A stretch of DNA of 64,000 bases, taken from assembly GCF_900638555.1 (NCBI RefSeq), contig NZ_LR134525.1:558001-622000 (forward strand). Reading direction: 5' to 3'. Position numbers and translations under genes: made by a program. Source of the stretch: Neisseria meningitidis. Its GTDB lineage: Bacteria; Pseudomonadota; Gammaproteobacteria; Burkholderiales; Neisseriaceae. The notes beneath the pieces were generated by a model. That model saw nothing but the letters and a program-made list of their open reading frames with translations, ran no database searches and was not told the origin of the DNA. This document shows, one piece after another, positions 26,521 through 35,621 of this stretch. How positions within the stretch are numbered: position 1 is the first letter of the stretch; each line of letters begins with the position of its first letter.

Positions 26521-27894
26521 CTATTTTACGCCGTAACGCGGTTGGAGCAGGGCGCACGTCCGGTGTTCCCGGCGGCTTCGGCGGCTGCGTCCGGCAATTT
26601 TTCCGCAAGCCGCGCCCGCATCGTTTGCCGCATTTTCCGGCCGGGTGTTTTTTTCGCGTTGCGCTTTGGCGGATTCGTAGCGGTTGCGTTGTCTTGGTTC
26701 GCGCATTTCGGGTTTTTCCGGTTTTGCGCCGCCCTGTTCCCACCATTGCGGCTCGAAGCCCTCGATGCGCTCGATGAGCAGCTTGTTGCCGGTCAGCTCT
26801 TTAATGGATTCAAACATTTTCTGTTCGGATTCGTCCATCAGGGAAATCGCCACGCCGTCCGCGCCCGCGCGCCCCGTGCGCCCGATGCGGTGGACGTAGT
26901 CTTCGGGCTGGGCGGGCATTTCGTAATTGATGACGAAGGGCAGTTCGGCAATATCCAGCCCCCGCGCGGCGATATCGGTGGCGACGAGGACGCGCAGGTT
27001 GCCGTCTTTGAAGGCGTTGAGTGTTTCGAGCCGGCTTTGTTGGGAACGGTCGCCGTGTATCGCCTGTGCGGACAGGTTGCGGCGCACCAGTTCGCGCGTT
27101 ACGCGGTCGACGCTTTGTTTGGTTTTGCAGAACACGATGACCTGGTTCATATGCAAATCGACAATCAGCCGTTCGAGCAGGTTGCGCTTCTGAATGGTAT
27201 CGACGGCGATGATGTGCTGCTCGACGTTGGCGTTGGTGGTGTTTTGCGCGGCGACTTCGACGGTTTCGGGCGCGTTCATGAAGTCTTGCGCCAGTTTGCG
27301 TATCGGGGCGGAGAAGGTGGCGGAAAAGAGCAGGGTTTGGCGTTGGCGGGGCAGCATCTGCATGATTTTGCGGATGTCGTCGATAAAACCCATATCCAGC
27401 ATACGGTCGGCTTCGTCCAAAACGACGATTTCGACTTTGTTCAAATGGATGTTTTTCTGTTTCACGTGGTCGAGCAGCCGTCCGACGGTGGCGACGACGA
27501 TTTCGCAGCCGGCACGCAGGTCGGCGGTCTGTTTGTCCATATTCATACCGCCGAACAAGACGGTGTGGCGCAGCGGCAGGTTTTTGATGTAGCCCTGCAC
27601 GTTTTGGTCGATTTGGTCGGCAAGTTCGCGCGTGGGGGTGAGGACGAGCATACGCACGGGGTGCATCGCGGGCGAGGTGCTGGCGGTGGCGTAACGTTTG
27701 AGGCGTTCCAGACTGGGCAGCATAAAGGCGGCGGTTTTGCCTGTGCCGGTTTGCGCGGCGGCTAGCAAATCATGACCGGCGAGTGCTTTGGGAATGGCGG
27801 CGGCTTGGATGGGTGTCGGGTTTTCGTAACCTTGCGCGGTCAGTGCGGAAACGAGTTCCGTACCCAAACCTAAAGAGGAAAATGGATTACTCAT
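26521..27894 (-). CDS. DEAD-box ATP-dependent RNA helicase (RhlE-like)
   Basis: 457 residues from MSNPFSSLGLGTELVSALTA. All helicase motifs are visible: Q-motif (NPTPIQAAAIP), AAQTGTGKT, PTRELADQI, VLDEADRMLD, FSATFS, the domain 2 ARGLDI and HRIGRTGRAG. The C-terminal basic tail (RQRNRYESAKAQREKNTRPE and beyond) is low complexity, as in RhlE proteins, and aids RNA binding. It acts in ribosome assembly or RNA turnover. The ATG at 27892-27894 fits family starts; the longer frame reads into the Correia element upstream. Confidence 0.92.
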   Translation of the reverse strand: MSNPFSSLGLGTELVSALTAQGYENPTPIQAAAIPKALAGHDLLAAAQTGTGKTAAFMLPSLERLKRYATASTSPAMHPVRMLVLTPTRELADQIDQNVQGYIKNLPLRHTVLFGGMNMDKQTADLRAGCEIVVATVGRLLDHVKQKNIHLNKVEIVVLDEADRMLDMGFIDDIRKIMQMLPRQRQTLLFSATFSAPIRKLAQDFMNAPETVEVAAQNTTNANVEQHIIAVDTIQKRNLLERLIVDLHMNQVIVFCKTKQSVDRVTRELVRRNLSAQAIHGDRSQQSRLETLNAFKDGNLRVLVATDIAARGLDIAELPFVINYEMPAQPEDYVHRIGRTGRAGADGVAISLMDESEQKMFESIKELTGNKLLIERIEGFEPQWWEQGGAKPEKPEMREPRQRNRYESAKAQREKNTRPENAANDAGAACGKIAGRSRRSRREHRTCALLQPRYGVK

Positions 27895-27956
27895 AATTGT
27901 AGTCTTTCTTTCAGACCTTATGTCGTCTGAAACGGGAAACCGATAGGACGGGGAAA

Positions 27957-28110
27957 TATAGTGGATTAACAAAAATCAGGACAAGGCGGCGAGCCGCAGA
28001 CAGTACAAATAGCACGAAACCGATTCACTTGGTGCTTCAGCACCTTAGAGAATCGTTCTCTTTGAGCTAAGGCGAGGCAACGCCGTACTGGTTTTTGTTA
28101 ATCCACTATA
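27957..28110. repeat. Correia element between helicase and dusB
   Basis: Full-length, lying 63 bp upstream of the helicase start and 149 bp upstream of dusB. It could influence either promoter. The rest of this 365-bp gap holds no gene. Confidence 0.95.
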
Positions 28111-28259
28111 AACTGCCCGCCTGTGAGTGGCGGGGCAGGGAATCTGTGTGCGGATTATGCCATAAAACGGTGTCCGACCCAATCGCGGGCGCGTCCGGAG
28201 ATTGGAAATCCTGCTTAAAAAATGTACAATGGCGTACTTTTTTGAAACGCGGATCCATT

Positions 28260-29270
28260 ATGCACATCGGCGGCTATTTTATCGACAACCCCATCGCACT
28301 TGCGCCGATGGCGGGCATTACCGACAAACCGTTCCGCCGACTTTGCCGAGATTTTGGCGCAGGTTGGGCGGTGTGCGAAATGCTGACCAGCGACCCGACG
28401 CTCAGAAATACTAGAAAAACCTTGCACCGCAGCGATTTTGCCGATGAAGGCGGCATTGTTGCCGTGCAGATTGCCGGAAGCGATCCGCAGCAGATGGCGG
28501 ATGCCGCGCGTTACAACGTCAGCCTTGGGGCGCAGCTTATCGACATCAACATGGGCTGTCCCGCTAAAAAAGTCTGCAATGTCCAAGCCGGTAGCGCGCT
28601 GATGCAGAACGAGCCGCTGGTTGCCGCCATTTTGGAGGCGGTGGTCAAAGCGGCGGGCGTACCCGTTACCCTCAAAACCCGTTTGGGTTGGCACGACGAC
28701 CATCAAAACCTGCCCGTCATCGCCAAAATCGCCGAAGATTGCGGCATTGCCGCCCTTGCCGTCCACGGACGCACGCGCACGCAAATGTACAAAGGCGAAG
28801 CGGCTTACGACCTGATTGCCGAAACCAAATGCCGTCTGAACATCCCGGTCTGGGTCAACGGCGACATTACCTCGCCGCAAAAAGCCCAAGCCGTCCTCAA
28901 ACAAACCGCCGCAGACGGCATTATGATAGGGCGCGGCGCGCAAGGCAGACCGTGGTTCTTCCGCGATTTGAAACATTACGCCGAACACGGTGTTTTACCG
29001 CCTGCCTTGAGTTTGGCAGAATGTACCGCCACTATTTTGAACCACATCCGAGCCATGCACGCGTTTTACGGCGACACCGCCGGTGTGCGCATCGCACGCA
29101 AACACATAGGCTGGTACATCGACGAAATGCCCGACGGCGAACAGACACGTCGTGAAATCAACCGCTTGGACAGTGCGGCGGCGCAATACGACATGTTTGC
29201 AGGTTATCTTGAAAGACTTGCCGAAAAAACCGACAGTTGGGCGTGCGCCTACCGCCCAAATGCCTTCTGA
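28260..29270 (+). CDS. dusB: tRNA-dihydrouridine synthase B
   Basis: 336 residues from MHIGGYFIDNPIALAPMAGI. FMN-binding TIM barrel: APMAGITDKPFRRLCRDFGA at 14-33, the DIN(M)GCPAKKV loop with the catalytic Cys near 105, LKTRLGW near 140, VHGRTRTQMYKG near 167, and VNGDI / IGRGAQGRPWFF near 200-225. It reduces specific uridines in tRNA D-loops. It begins the conserved dusB-fis operon found across proteobacteria. An upstream in-frame start would lie in the Correia element. Confidence 0.93.
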   Translation: MHIGGYFIDNPIALAPMAGITDKPFRRLCRDFGAGWAVCEMLTSDPTLRNTRKTLHRSDFADEGGIVAVQIAGSDPQQMADAARYNVSLGAQLIDINMGCPAKKVCNVQAGSALMQNEPLVAAILEAVVKAAGVPVTLKTRLGWHDDHQNLPVIAKIAEDCGIAALAVHGRTRTQMYKGEAAYDLIAETKCRLNIPVWVNGDITSPQKAQAVLKQTAADGIMIGRGAQGRPWFFRDLKHYAEHGVLPPALSLAECTATILNHIRAMHAFYGDTAGVRIARKHIGWYIDEMPDGEQTRREINRLDSAAAQYDMFAGYLERLAEKTDSWACAYRPNAF

Positions 29271-29299
29271 ACACTTGATTATCCTTTGAAAGTGCAATC

Positions 29300-29539
29300 A
29301 TGCCCCATACCCTTCCCGATATTTCTCAATGCATCAGACAAAATTTAGAACAATATTTCAAAGACCTGAACGGTACCGAACCTTGCGGCGTGTACGATAT
29401 GGTATTGCATCAGGTGGAAAAGCCGCTGCTGGTGTGCGTGATGGAGCAATGCGGCGGTAATCAGTCCAAAGCCTCCGTCATGTTGGGGCTGAACCGCAAT
29501 ACCCTGCGTAAGAAGCTGATTCAACACGGTTTGTTGTGA
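29300..29539 (+). CDS. fis: Fis-family nucleoid DNA-binding protein
   Basis: 79 residues. The C-terminal helix-turn-helix [22 protein letters not shown] (positions 52-73) matches the Fis family. The N-terminus is shorter than the 98-residue enterobacterial Fis and lacks most of the beta-hairpin arm, as is usual in beta-proteobacteria. Its position directly downstream of dusB is the conserved arrangement. It bends DNA and modulates rRNA and recombination functions. The stop overlaps the alternative GTG start of ruvC. Confidence 0.92.
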   Translation: MPHTLPDISQCIRQNLEQYFKDLNGTEPCGVYDMVLHQVEKPLLVCVMEQCGGNQSKASVMLGLNRNTLRKKLIQHGLL

Positions 29540-29541
29540 AT

Positions 29542-30078
29542 ATGTCGGCAACCGTCCGTATCTTAGGCATCGACCCGGGCAGCCGCGTAACGGGTTTCGG
29601 TGTCATCGATGTCAGGGGGCGCGATCATTTTTACGTCGCCTCCGGTTGCATCAAAACGCCTGCCGATGCGCCTCTGGCAGACAGGATTGCCGTGATTGTG
29701 CGGCATATCGGCGAAGTCGTTACTGTTTACAAGCCTCAACAGGCGGCAGTGGAACAGGTGTTCGTCAACGTCAACCCTGCATCGACGCTGATGCTCGGTC
29801 AGGCTAGGGGCGCGGCATTGGCGGCATTGGTCAGCCATAAGCTGCCCGTTTCGGAATACACGGCCTTGCAGGTCAAACAGGCGGTAGTCGGCAAGGGTAA
29901 GGCGGCAAAAGAACAGGTGCAGCATATGGTGGTGCAGATGTTGGGACTTTCGGGAACGCCCCAGCCGGATGCCGCCGACGGTTTGGCGGTGGCGCTGACC
30001 CACGCCTTACGTAACCACGGGCTTGCCGCCAAACTCAATCCTTCGGGGATGCAGGTCAAGCGCGGCAGGTTTCAATAG
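29542..30078 (+). CDS. ruvC: Crossover junction endodeoxyribonuclease RuvC
   Basis: 178 residues counted from the ATG at 29542. The four catalytic acids of the RNase H fold are present: Asp11 (GIDPGS), Glu71 ([10 protein letters not shown]), Asp143 and Asp146 ([14 protein letters not shown]). It cuts Holliday junctions after RuvAB branch migration. A GTG at 29536 two codons earlier overlaps the fis stop and could also be used; the difference is two residues. Translationally coupled to fis. Confidence 0.95.
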   Translation: MSATVRILGIDPGSRVTGFGVIDVRGRDHFYVASGCIKTPADAPLADRIAVIVRHIGEVVTVYKPQQAAVEQVFVNVNPASTLMLGQARGAALAALVSHKLPVSEYTALQVKQAVVGKGKAAKEQVQHMVVQMLGLSGTPQPDAADGLAVALTHALRNHGLAAKLNPSGMQVKRGRFQ

Positions 30079-30116
30079 TTTCAGACGGCATTTGTATTTT
30101 GCCACCTGAAAAGAAA

Positions 30117-30998
30117 ATGTGTATCGAGATGAAATTTATATTTTTTGTACTGTATGTTTTGCAGTTTCTGCCGTTTGCGCTGCTGCACAAACTTGCTGAT
30201 CTGACAGGCTTGCTCGCCTACCTTTTGGTCAAACCCCGCCGCCGTATCGGCGAAATCAATTTGGCAAAATGCTTTCCCGAGTGGGACGGAAAAAAGCGTA
30301 AAACCGTGTTGAAACAGCATTTCAAACATATGGCGAAACTGATGTTGGAATACGGTTTATATTGGTACGCGCCCGCCGGGCGTTTGAAATCACTGGTGCG
30401 CTACCGCAACAAACATTATTTGGACGACGCTCTGGCGGCAGGGGAAAAAGTCATCATCCTGTATCCGCACTTCACCGCGTTCGAGATGGCGGTGTACGCG
30501 CTCAATCAGGATGTTCCGCTGATCAGTATGTATTCCCACCAAAAAAACAAGATATTGGACGAACAGATTTTGAAAGGCCGCAACCGCTATCACAACGTTT
30601 TCCTTATCGGGCGCACCGAAGGGCTGCGCGCCCTCGTCAAACAGTTCCGCAAAAGCAGCGCGCCGTTTCTGTATCTGCCCGATCAGGATTTCGGACGCAA
30701 CGATTCGGTTTTTGTCGATTTCTTCGGTATTCGGACGGCAACGATTACCGGCTTGAGCCGCATTGCCGCGCTTGCAAATGCAAAAGTGATACCCGCCATC
30801 CCTGTCCGCGAGGCGGACAATACGGTTACATTGCATTTCTACCCTGCTTGGGAATCCTTTCCGAGTGAAGATGCGCAGGCCGACGCGCAGCGCATGAACC
30901 GTTTTATCGAGGAACGCGTGCGCGAACATCCCGAGCAGTATTTTTGGCTGCACAAGCGTTTCAAAACCCGTCCGGAAGGCAGCCCCGATTTTTACTGA
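30117..30998 (+). CDS. lpxL1: Lipid A late acyltransferase LpxL1
   Basis: 293 residues from MCIEMKFIFFVLYVLQFLPF; an ATG 12 bp later is an alternative start. It has an N-terminal membrane anchor, then the acyltransferase motif HFTAFEMAVY (H-x4-E, the catalytic dyad) near residue 121, followed by FLYLPDQDFG. It adds the secondary lauroyl chain to lipid A at the inner membrane. In meningococcus inactivation of lpxL1 gives penta-acylated, weakly inflammatory lipid A. The gene is intact here; an A6 run at 30290-30295 is a known type of slippage site. A DUS (TTCAGACGGCAT) separates it from ruvC by 38 bp. Confidence 0.9.
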   Translation: MCIEMKFIFFVLYVLQFLPFALLHKLADLTGLLAYLLVKPRRRIGEINLAKCFPEWDGKKRKTVLKQHFKHMAKLMLEYGLYWYAPAGRLKSLVRYRNKHYLDDALAAGEKVIILYPHFTAFEMAVYALNQDVPLISMYSHQKNKILDEQILKGRNRYHNVFLIGRTEGLRALVKQFRKSSAPFLYLPDQDFGRNDSVFVDFFGIRTATITGLSRIAALANAKVIPAIPVREADNTVTLHFYPAWESFPSEDAQADAQRMNRFIEERVREHPEQYFWLHKRFKTRPEGSPDFY

Positions 30999-31019
30999 CT
31001 ACGTAAAATTACAAAACAT

Positions 31020-31057
31020 ATCAGGCGTTTCGAGTCGAAACTCCTGATTGTTTTTTT
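31020..31057 (+). terminator. lpxL1 operon terminator
   Basis: ATCAGGCGTTTCGA pairs with TCGAAACTCCTGAT (one mismatch), followed by a T7 run. Confidence 0.85.
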
Positions 31058-31439
31058 AAATGCGAAATGGTAGATTATATGAACAGATTTCATTTGATAA
31101 TCGCTGCTATTTAAGTATCTCAAAAACAATATTTTTAAGACTTGGTCGGAAAATTCGAAGCAGGTTTTGGAAGAAATACCGCAAACCCATGAATATCTGC
31201 AGACAATCTAGTTAATATATTAAAATTAATTTTCTTTAAAAACATAGCGTTATAAATAAATATTTAATATATGCTTTTCATATTTCCTTTAATATTTGAC
31301 ATTTTATGCTTAAATTTAAATATAAATCAAAATTAAATTTATATTTATTAAAATATTTAAAATAAAAATTCATATATTTAATATTTTCAGCAATTTTATA
31401 AAATTAATGTTTTGACATTTATATTGTAAAAAATGCTTG

Positions 31440-31692
31440 GCAAAGCGTAGAAAATGGCGTACATTTCGCTACATGGAATTACACGACAGGCAGGAAATGC
31501 CGTCTGAAAGGATTTTCCGGTCAATCTTGCGATTGGTCGGGGTTTCATCGGAAACGGTGAAACAAAAGTTTGCCGGCGTAGAGTTGAGCTACGCGGGCAA
31601 AGCCGCAGGCGAAAGCCTGTATTGTTTGTGAAGCGTAAATCTCTGATTTGAGGTATTGGGGCAATCCTGTGGGGGGTTGCCTCTTTTTTTAT
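31440..31692 (+). ncRNA. Candidate structured small RNA (low confidence)
   Basis: Downstream of an AT-rich tract with TTGACA at 31412. The segment has compact hairpins (GGCGTAGAGTTGAGCTACGC at about 31576-31596; CAGGCGAAAGCCTG, a GNRA-type loop, at about 31606-31620) and ends in a terminator: GGGGCAATCC with GGGGTTGCCTC, followed by TTTTTTT. I do not recognise it as a known RNA family, and a convincing -10 is not visible. It could equally be the leader of the exonuclease gene. Confidence 0.3.
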
Positions 31693-31746
31693 CCGCCTTT
31701 TAATGACACAATAGGCGCAAGTCTGTTTTAAATACAAGGTGCTGTC

Positions 31747-32541
31747 ATGACCACGATTTTGGCTTTCGATATTGAAACCGTACCCGATGTGCAGTGTATC
31801 CGTACGCTGTATGACTTGCCGTCCTCGCTGCCCGACGATGAAGTGGTGCTGTTTGCCCAGCAAAAACGCCGTGCTCAGACGGGTGGGGATTTTATGCAGC
31901 ATCATCTTCATCAGATTGTGGCGATTTCGTGCTGCATGCGTTGGGGGCAGGATAAAGTCCATGTCGGTACAATCGGCGAGATGGATGACGGCGAGGAAGT
32001 GGTTATCGCCAAATTTTTCGAGTTGATTGAAAAACATACGCCGCAACTGGTCAGTTGGAACGGCGGCGGTTTCGACCTGCCGGTTCTGCATTACCGTTCG
32101 CTGCTACACGGCATCAACGCCGCGCGCTATTGGGATATGGGCGACGGCGATTTCGGCGACAGCCGCGATTTCAAGTGGAACAACTACATCAGCCGCTACC
32201 ACCAACGTCATTGCGATTTGATGGATTTGCTCGCGCTTTACCAGCCGAGGGCGAATGTGCCGTTGGACGATATGGCGAAACTGTGCGGTTTTCCGGGCAA
32301 GCTGGGTATGGACGGCAGCAAGGTGTGGGAGGCGTTCCACGCGGGCAGGCTGAAGGAAATCCGCAATTATTGCGAAACCGATGCGGTAAATACCTATCTG
32401 ATGTATCTGCGTTTCTGTCTGGTCAGCGGCAGATTCGACGCAGACGAATACGAAATGGAAATCAAGCGGATCAGAAACTATCTCTCCGCCCAAACAGAAG
32501 ACAAACCGCATTGGGCAGAATTTGTCCAAGCGTGGAAATAA
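31747..32541 (+). CDS. PolB-like 3'-5' exonuclease domain protein
   Basis: 264 residues starting MTTILAFDIETVPDVQCIRT. Exo I motif FDIETVPD holds the first two metal-binding acids. Exo II is in SWNGGGFDLPVLHYRSL near 101-117, and Exo III is the late CETDAVNTYLMYLRF near 216-230. This matches the predicted exonuclease family related to the proofreading domain of family B polymerases. It is stand-alone, with no polymerase domain. Likely a DNA-repair exonuclease; function not demonstrated. Confidence 0.85.
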   Translation: MTTILAFDIETVPDVQCIRTLYDLPSSLPDDEVVLFAQQKRRAQTGGDFMQHHLHQIVAISCCMRWGQDKVHVGTIGEMDDGEEVVIAKFFELIEKHTPQLVSWNGGGFDLPVLHYRSLLHGINAARYWDMGDGDFGDSRDFKWNNYISRYHQRHCDLMDLLALYQPRANVPLDDMAKLCGFPGKLGMDGSKVWEAFHAGRLKEIRNYCETDAVNTYLMYLRFCLVSGRFDADEYEMEIKRIRNYLSAQTEDKPHWAEFVQAWK

Positions 32542-32676
32542 AGATTGAAATTAAAACCGGTTGTTTGACGGTGCGTCCGCACTGATGTTTCGGTTTCATA
32601 CGGCATATCGGTGCAGGGTTTGCCCATGCCGTCTGAAGCCTTTTCCAGTCAAACAAAATAACATTGAAAGAAAAAA

Positions 32677-35280
32677 ATGAGCAAAACCGTGCATTATCTC
32701 AAAGACTATCAAACGCCCGCCTACCATATTCTCAAAACCGATTTACATTTTGATATTAACGAACCGCAAACCATTGTGAAGTCGCGTTTGACGGTCGAGC
32801 CGAAGAGGGTGGGAGAGCCGCTGGTGTTGGACGGTTCGGCGAAACTCTTGTCCGTCAAAATCAACGGCGTGGCGGCGGATTATGTGTTGGAAGGCGAGAC
32901 GCTGACGATTGCGGACGTGCCGTCCGAACGCTTCACCGTCGAAGTGGAAACCGAAATCCTGCCGGCGGAAAACAAATCGCTGATGGGGCTGTATGCGTCC
33001 GCCGGTAACCTGTTTACCCAGTGCGAGCCGGAGGGCTTCCGCAAAATCACGTTCTATATCGACCGTCCGGATGTCATGTCCAAGTTCACGACCACCATCG
33101 TCGCGGACAAAAAACGCTATCCCGTTTTGCTCTCCAACGGCAACAAAATCGACGGCGGCGAGTATTCAGACGGCCGCCATTGGGTGAAATGGGAAGACCC
33201 GTTTGCCAAACCGAGTTATCTGTTTGCTTTGGTCGCGGGCGATTTGGCGGTCACGGAAGACTATTTCACCACCATGAGCGGCAGAAACGTCAAAATCGAG
33301 TTTTACACCACCGAAGCGGACAAGCCCAAGGTCGGCTTTGCCGTGGAATCGCTGAAAAACGCAATGAAGTGGGACGAAACGCGCTTCGGTTTGGAATACG
33401 ACTTGGATATTTTCATGGTCGTCGCCGTGGGCGATTTCAATATGGGTGCGATGGAAAACAAGGGTTTGAACATCTTTAACACCAAGTTCGTCCTTGCCGA
33501 CAGCCGTACCGCCACCGATACCGATTTTGAAGGCATCGAATCCGTGGTCGGACACGAATATTTCCACAACTGGACGGGCAACCGCGTGACCTGCCGCGAC
33601 TGGTTCCAGCTTTCGCTGAAGGAAGGGTTGACCGTGTTCCGCGACCAAGAATTTTCCGGCGACCGCGCCAGCCGCGCCGTGCGCCGTATCGAAAACATCC
33701 GCCTGCTGCGCCAGCACCAGTTCCCCGAAGACGCAGGTCCGACCGCACATCCGGTGCGCCCCGCCCGATATGAGGAGATGAACAATTTCTACACCATGAC
33801 CGTTTATGAAAAAGGCGCGGAAGTGGTGCGGATGTATCACACCTTGCTCGGCGAAGAGGGCTTCCAAAAAGGTATGAAGCTCTATTTCCAACGCCACGAC
33901 GGACAGGCTGTTACCTGCGACGATTTCCGCGCGGCGATGGTGGACGCGAACGGCATCAACCTCGACCAATTCGCCTTGTGGTACAGCCAAGCAGGTACGC
34001 CGGTTTTAGATGCTCAAGGGCGTCTGAAAAACAATGTGTTCGAGTTAACCATCAAACAAACCGTGCCGCCCACGCCCGATATGGCGGACAAACAGCCGAT
34101 GATGATTCCCGTCAAAATCGGGCTGCTGAACTGCAACGGCGAAGCGGTGGCATTTGATTATCAGGGCAAACGCGCGACCGAAGCCGTGTTGCTGCTGACC
34201 GAAGCCGAACAGACCTTCCAGTTCGAAAGCGTAACCGAAGCCGTCGTTCCCTCGCTGCTGCGCGGGTTCAGCGCGCCGGTGCATCTGAACTATCCGTACA
34301 GCGACGACGACCTGCTGCTTCTGCTCGCCCATGACAGCGACGCCTTCACGCGCTGGGAAGCCGCACAAACGCTCTACCGCCGTGCCGTCGCCGCCAACCT
34401 TGCCGCGCTTTCAGACGGCGTCGAGTTGCCGAAACACGAAAAACTGCTTGCCGCCGTCGAAAAAGTCATTTCAGACGACCTCTTAGACAACGCTTTCAAA
34501 GCCCTGCTTTTGGGTGTGCCGTCTGAAGCCGAGCTGTGGGACGGCGCGGAAAACATCGACCCGCTGCGCTACCATCAGGCGCGCGAAGCCTTGTTGGATA
34601 TACTTGCCGTCCGCTTTCTGCCGAAATGGCACGAATTGAACCGTCAGGCGGCGAAGCAGGAAAACCAAAGCTACGAGTACAGCCCCGAAGCCGCCGGTTG
34701 GCGCACGCTGCGCAATGTCTGCCGCGCCTTCGTCCTGCGCGCCGATCCCGCGCACATCGAAACCGTTGCCGAGAAATACGCCGAAATGGCGCAAAACATG
34801 ACCCACGAATGGGGCATCCTGTCCGCCGTCAACGGCAACGAAAGCGATACGCGCAACCGCCTGCTGGCGCAGTTTGCCGACAAGTTTTCAGACGACGCGC
34901 TGGTGATGGACAAATATTTCGCCCTCGTCGGCTCAAGCCGCCGCAGCGACACCCTGCAACAGGTTCAAACCGCCTTGCAGCATCCGAAGTTCAGCCTCGA
35001 AAATCCCAACAAAGCCCGCTCGCTCATCGGCAGCTTCAGCCGCAACGTCCCGCATTTCCACGCAGAAGACGGCAGCGGCTACCGCTTCATCGCCGACAAA
35101 GTCATCGAAATCGACCGCTTTAACCCGCAGGTCGCCGCCCGCCTGGTGCAGGCGTTCAACCTCTGCAACAAGCTCGAGCCGCACCGCAAAAACTTGGTGA
35201 AACAAGCATTGCAGCGCATTCGGGCGCAGGAAGGATTGTCGAAAGACGTGGGCGAAATCGTCGGCAAAATTTTGGATTGA
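32677..35280 (+). CDS. pepN: Aminopeptidase N (M1 metallopeptidase)
   Basis: 867 residues, as in E. coli PepN. The exopeptidase motif [11 protein letters not shown] begins near residue 257. The zinc site [10 protein letters not shown] (HExxH) is near 292 with the third ligand Glu in [13 protein letters not shown] about 19 residues on. The catalytic Tyr region [16 protein letters not shown] lies near 377. The C-terminal half is the helical DUF3458 domain. It degrades peptides from the N-terminus in the cytoplasm. Monocistronic; a DUS lies 40-60 bp upstream. Confidence 0.96.
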   Translation: MSKTVHYLKDYQTPAYHILKTDLHFDINEPQTIVKSRLTVEPKRVGEPLVLDGSAKLLSVKINGVAADYVLEGETLTIADVPSERFTVEVETEILPAENKSLMGLYASAGNLFTQCEPEGFRKITFYIDRPDVMSKFTTTIVADKKRYPVLLSNGNKIDGGEYSDGRHWVKWEDPFAKPSYLFALVAGDLAVTEDYFTTMSGRNVKIEFYTTEADKPKVGFAVESLKNAMKWDETRFGLEYDLDIFMVVAVGDFNMGAMENKGLNIFNTKFVLADSRTATDTDFEGIESVVGHEYFHNWTGNRVTCRDWFQLSLKEGLTVFRDQEFSGDRASRAVRRIENIRLLRQHQFPEDAGPTAHPVRPARYEEMNNFYTMTVYEKGAEVVRMYHTLLGEEGFQKGMKLYFQRHDGQAVTCDDFRAAMVDANGINLDQFALWYSQAGTPVLDAQGRLKNNVFELTIKQTVPPTPDMADKQPMMIPVKIGLLNCNGEAVAFDYQGKRATEAVLLLTEAEQTFQFESVTEAVVPSLLRGFSAPVHLNYPYSDDDLLLLLAHDSDAFTRWEAAQTLYRRAVAANLAALSDGVELPKHEKLLAAVEKVISDDLLDNAFKALLLGVPSEAELWDGAENIDPLRYHQAREALLDILAVRFLPKWHELNRQAAKQENQSYEYSPEAAGWRTLRNVCRAFVLRADPAHIETVAEKYAEMAQNMTHEWGILSAVNGNESDTRNRLLAQFADKFSDDALVMDKYFALVGSSRRSDTLQQVQTALQHPKFSLENPNKARSLIGSFSRNVPHFHAEDGSGYRFIADKVIEIDRFNPQVAARLVQAFNLCNKLEPHRKNLVKQALQRIRAQEGLSKDVGEIVGKILD

Positions 35281-35391
35281 GGCCGTCAAACAGAAAAACA
35301 ATGCCGTCTGATATAGTTACACACACGTTTTATCATCACTTCCCCATCGTTTTATTACGCAATGGCAAAACGGCCGCAAAGTCATATTAAT

Positions 35392-35496
35392 TATAGTGGA
35401 TTAACAAAAATCAGGACAAGGCGACAAAGCCGCAGACAGTACAGATAGTACGGTAAGGCGAGGCAACGCTGTACTGGTTTTTGTGAATCCACTATA
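35392..35496. repeat. Correia element, 105-bp form, left edge of RTX island
   Basis: Short form without the central hairpins. Ends TATAGTGGATTAAC and GAATCCACTATA. Confidence 0.92.
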
Positions 35497-35554
35497 TTGC
35501 TAGAAGTGCACCGATTAAGGTTAATTAAAATACGACCCTTATCCCAATATTAAG

Positions 35555-35591
35555 AAAAACAGCAATCAAAATAAACTTGATTGCTGTTTTT
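35555..35591 (-). terminator. Terminator of the RTX gene
   Basis: AAAAACAGCAATCAA and TTGATTGCTGTTTTT form a 15-bp stem; read leftwards from the RTX gene it ends in TTTTT. Confidence 0.85.
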
Positions 35592-35621
35592 CAGTTTAAG
35601 CCATGAATGTAATTAGGCTCC

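Larger units (their letters stand above)
30999..31746. other. 748-bp intergenic region after lpxL1
   Basis: Holds a terminator (31020-31057), a very AT-rich tract (about 31200-31430, almost devoid of G and C), a DUS at 31498-31509, and a stretch of strong hairpins ending in a second terminator (31658-31690). A 64-codon ORF at 31437-31631 has no family resemblance and is not called. Confidence 0.6.
35281..35621. other. Intergenic pepN / RTX region
   Basis: Contains a short Correia element and the RTX-gene terminator. The join from core genes to the RTX island lies here. Confidence 0.6.

Noticed and set aside
31437..31631. 64-codon ORF after the AT-rich tract
   Set aside because: It contains a DUS and strong hairpins, lacks a ribosome site and resembles no protein; a structured RNA or spacer is more likely.
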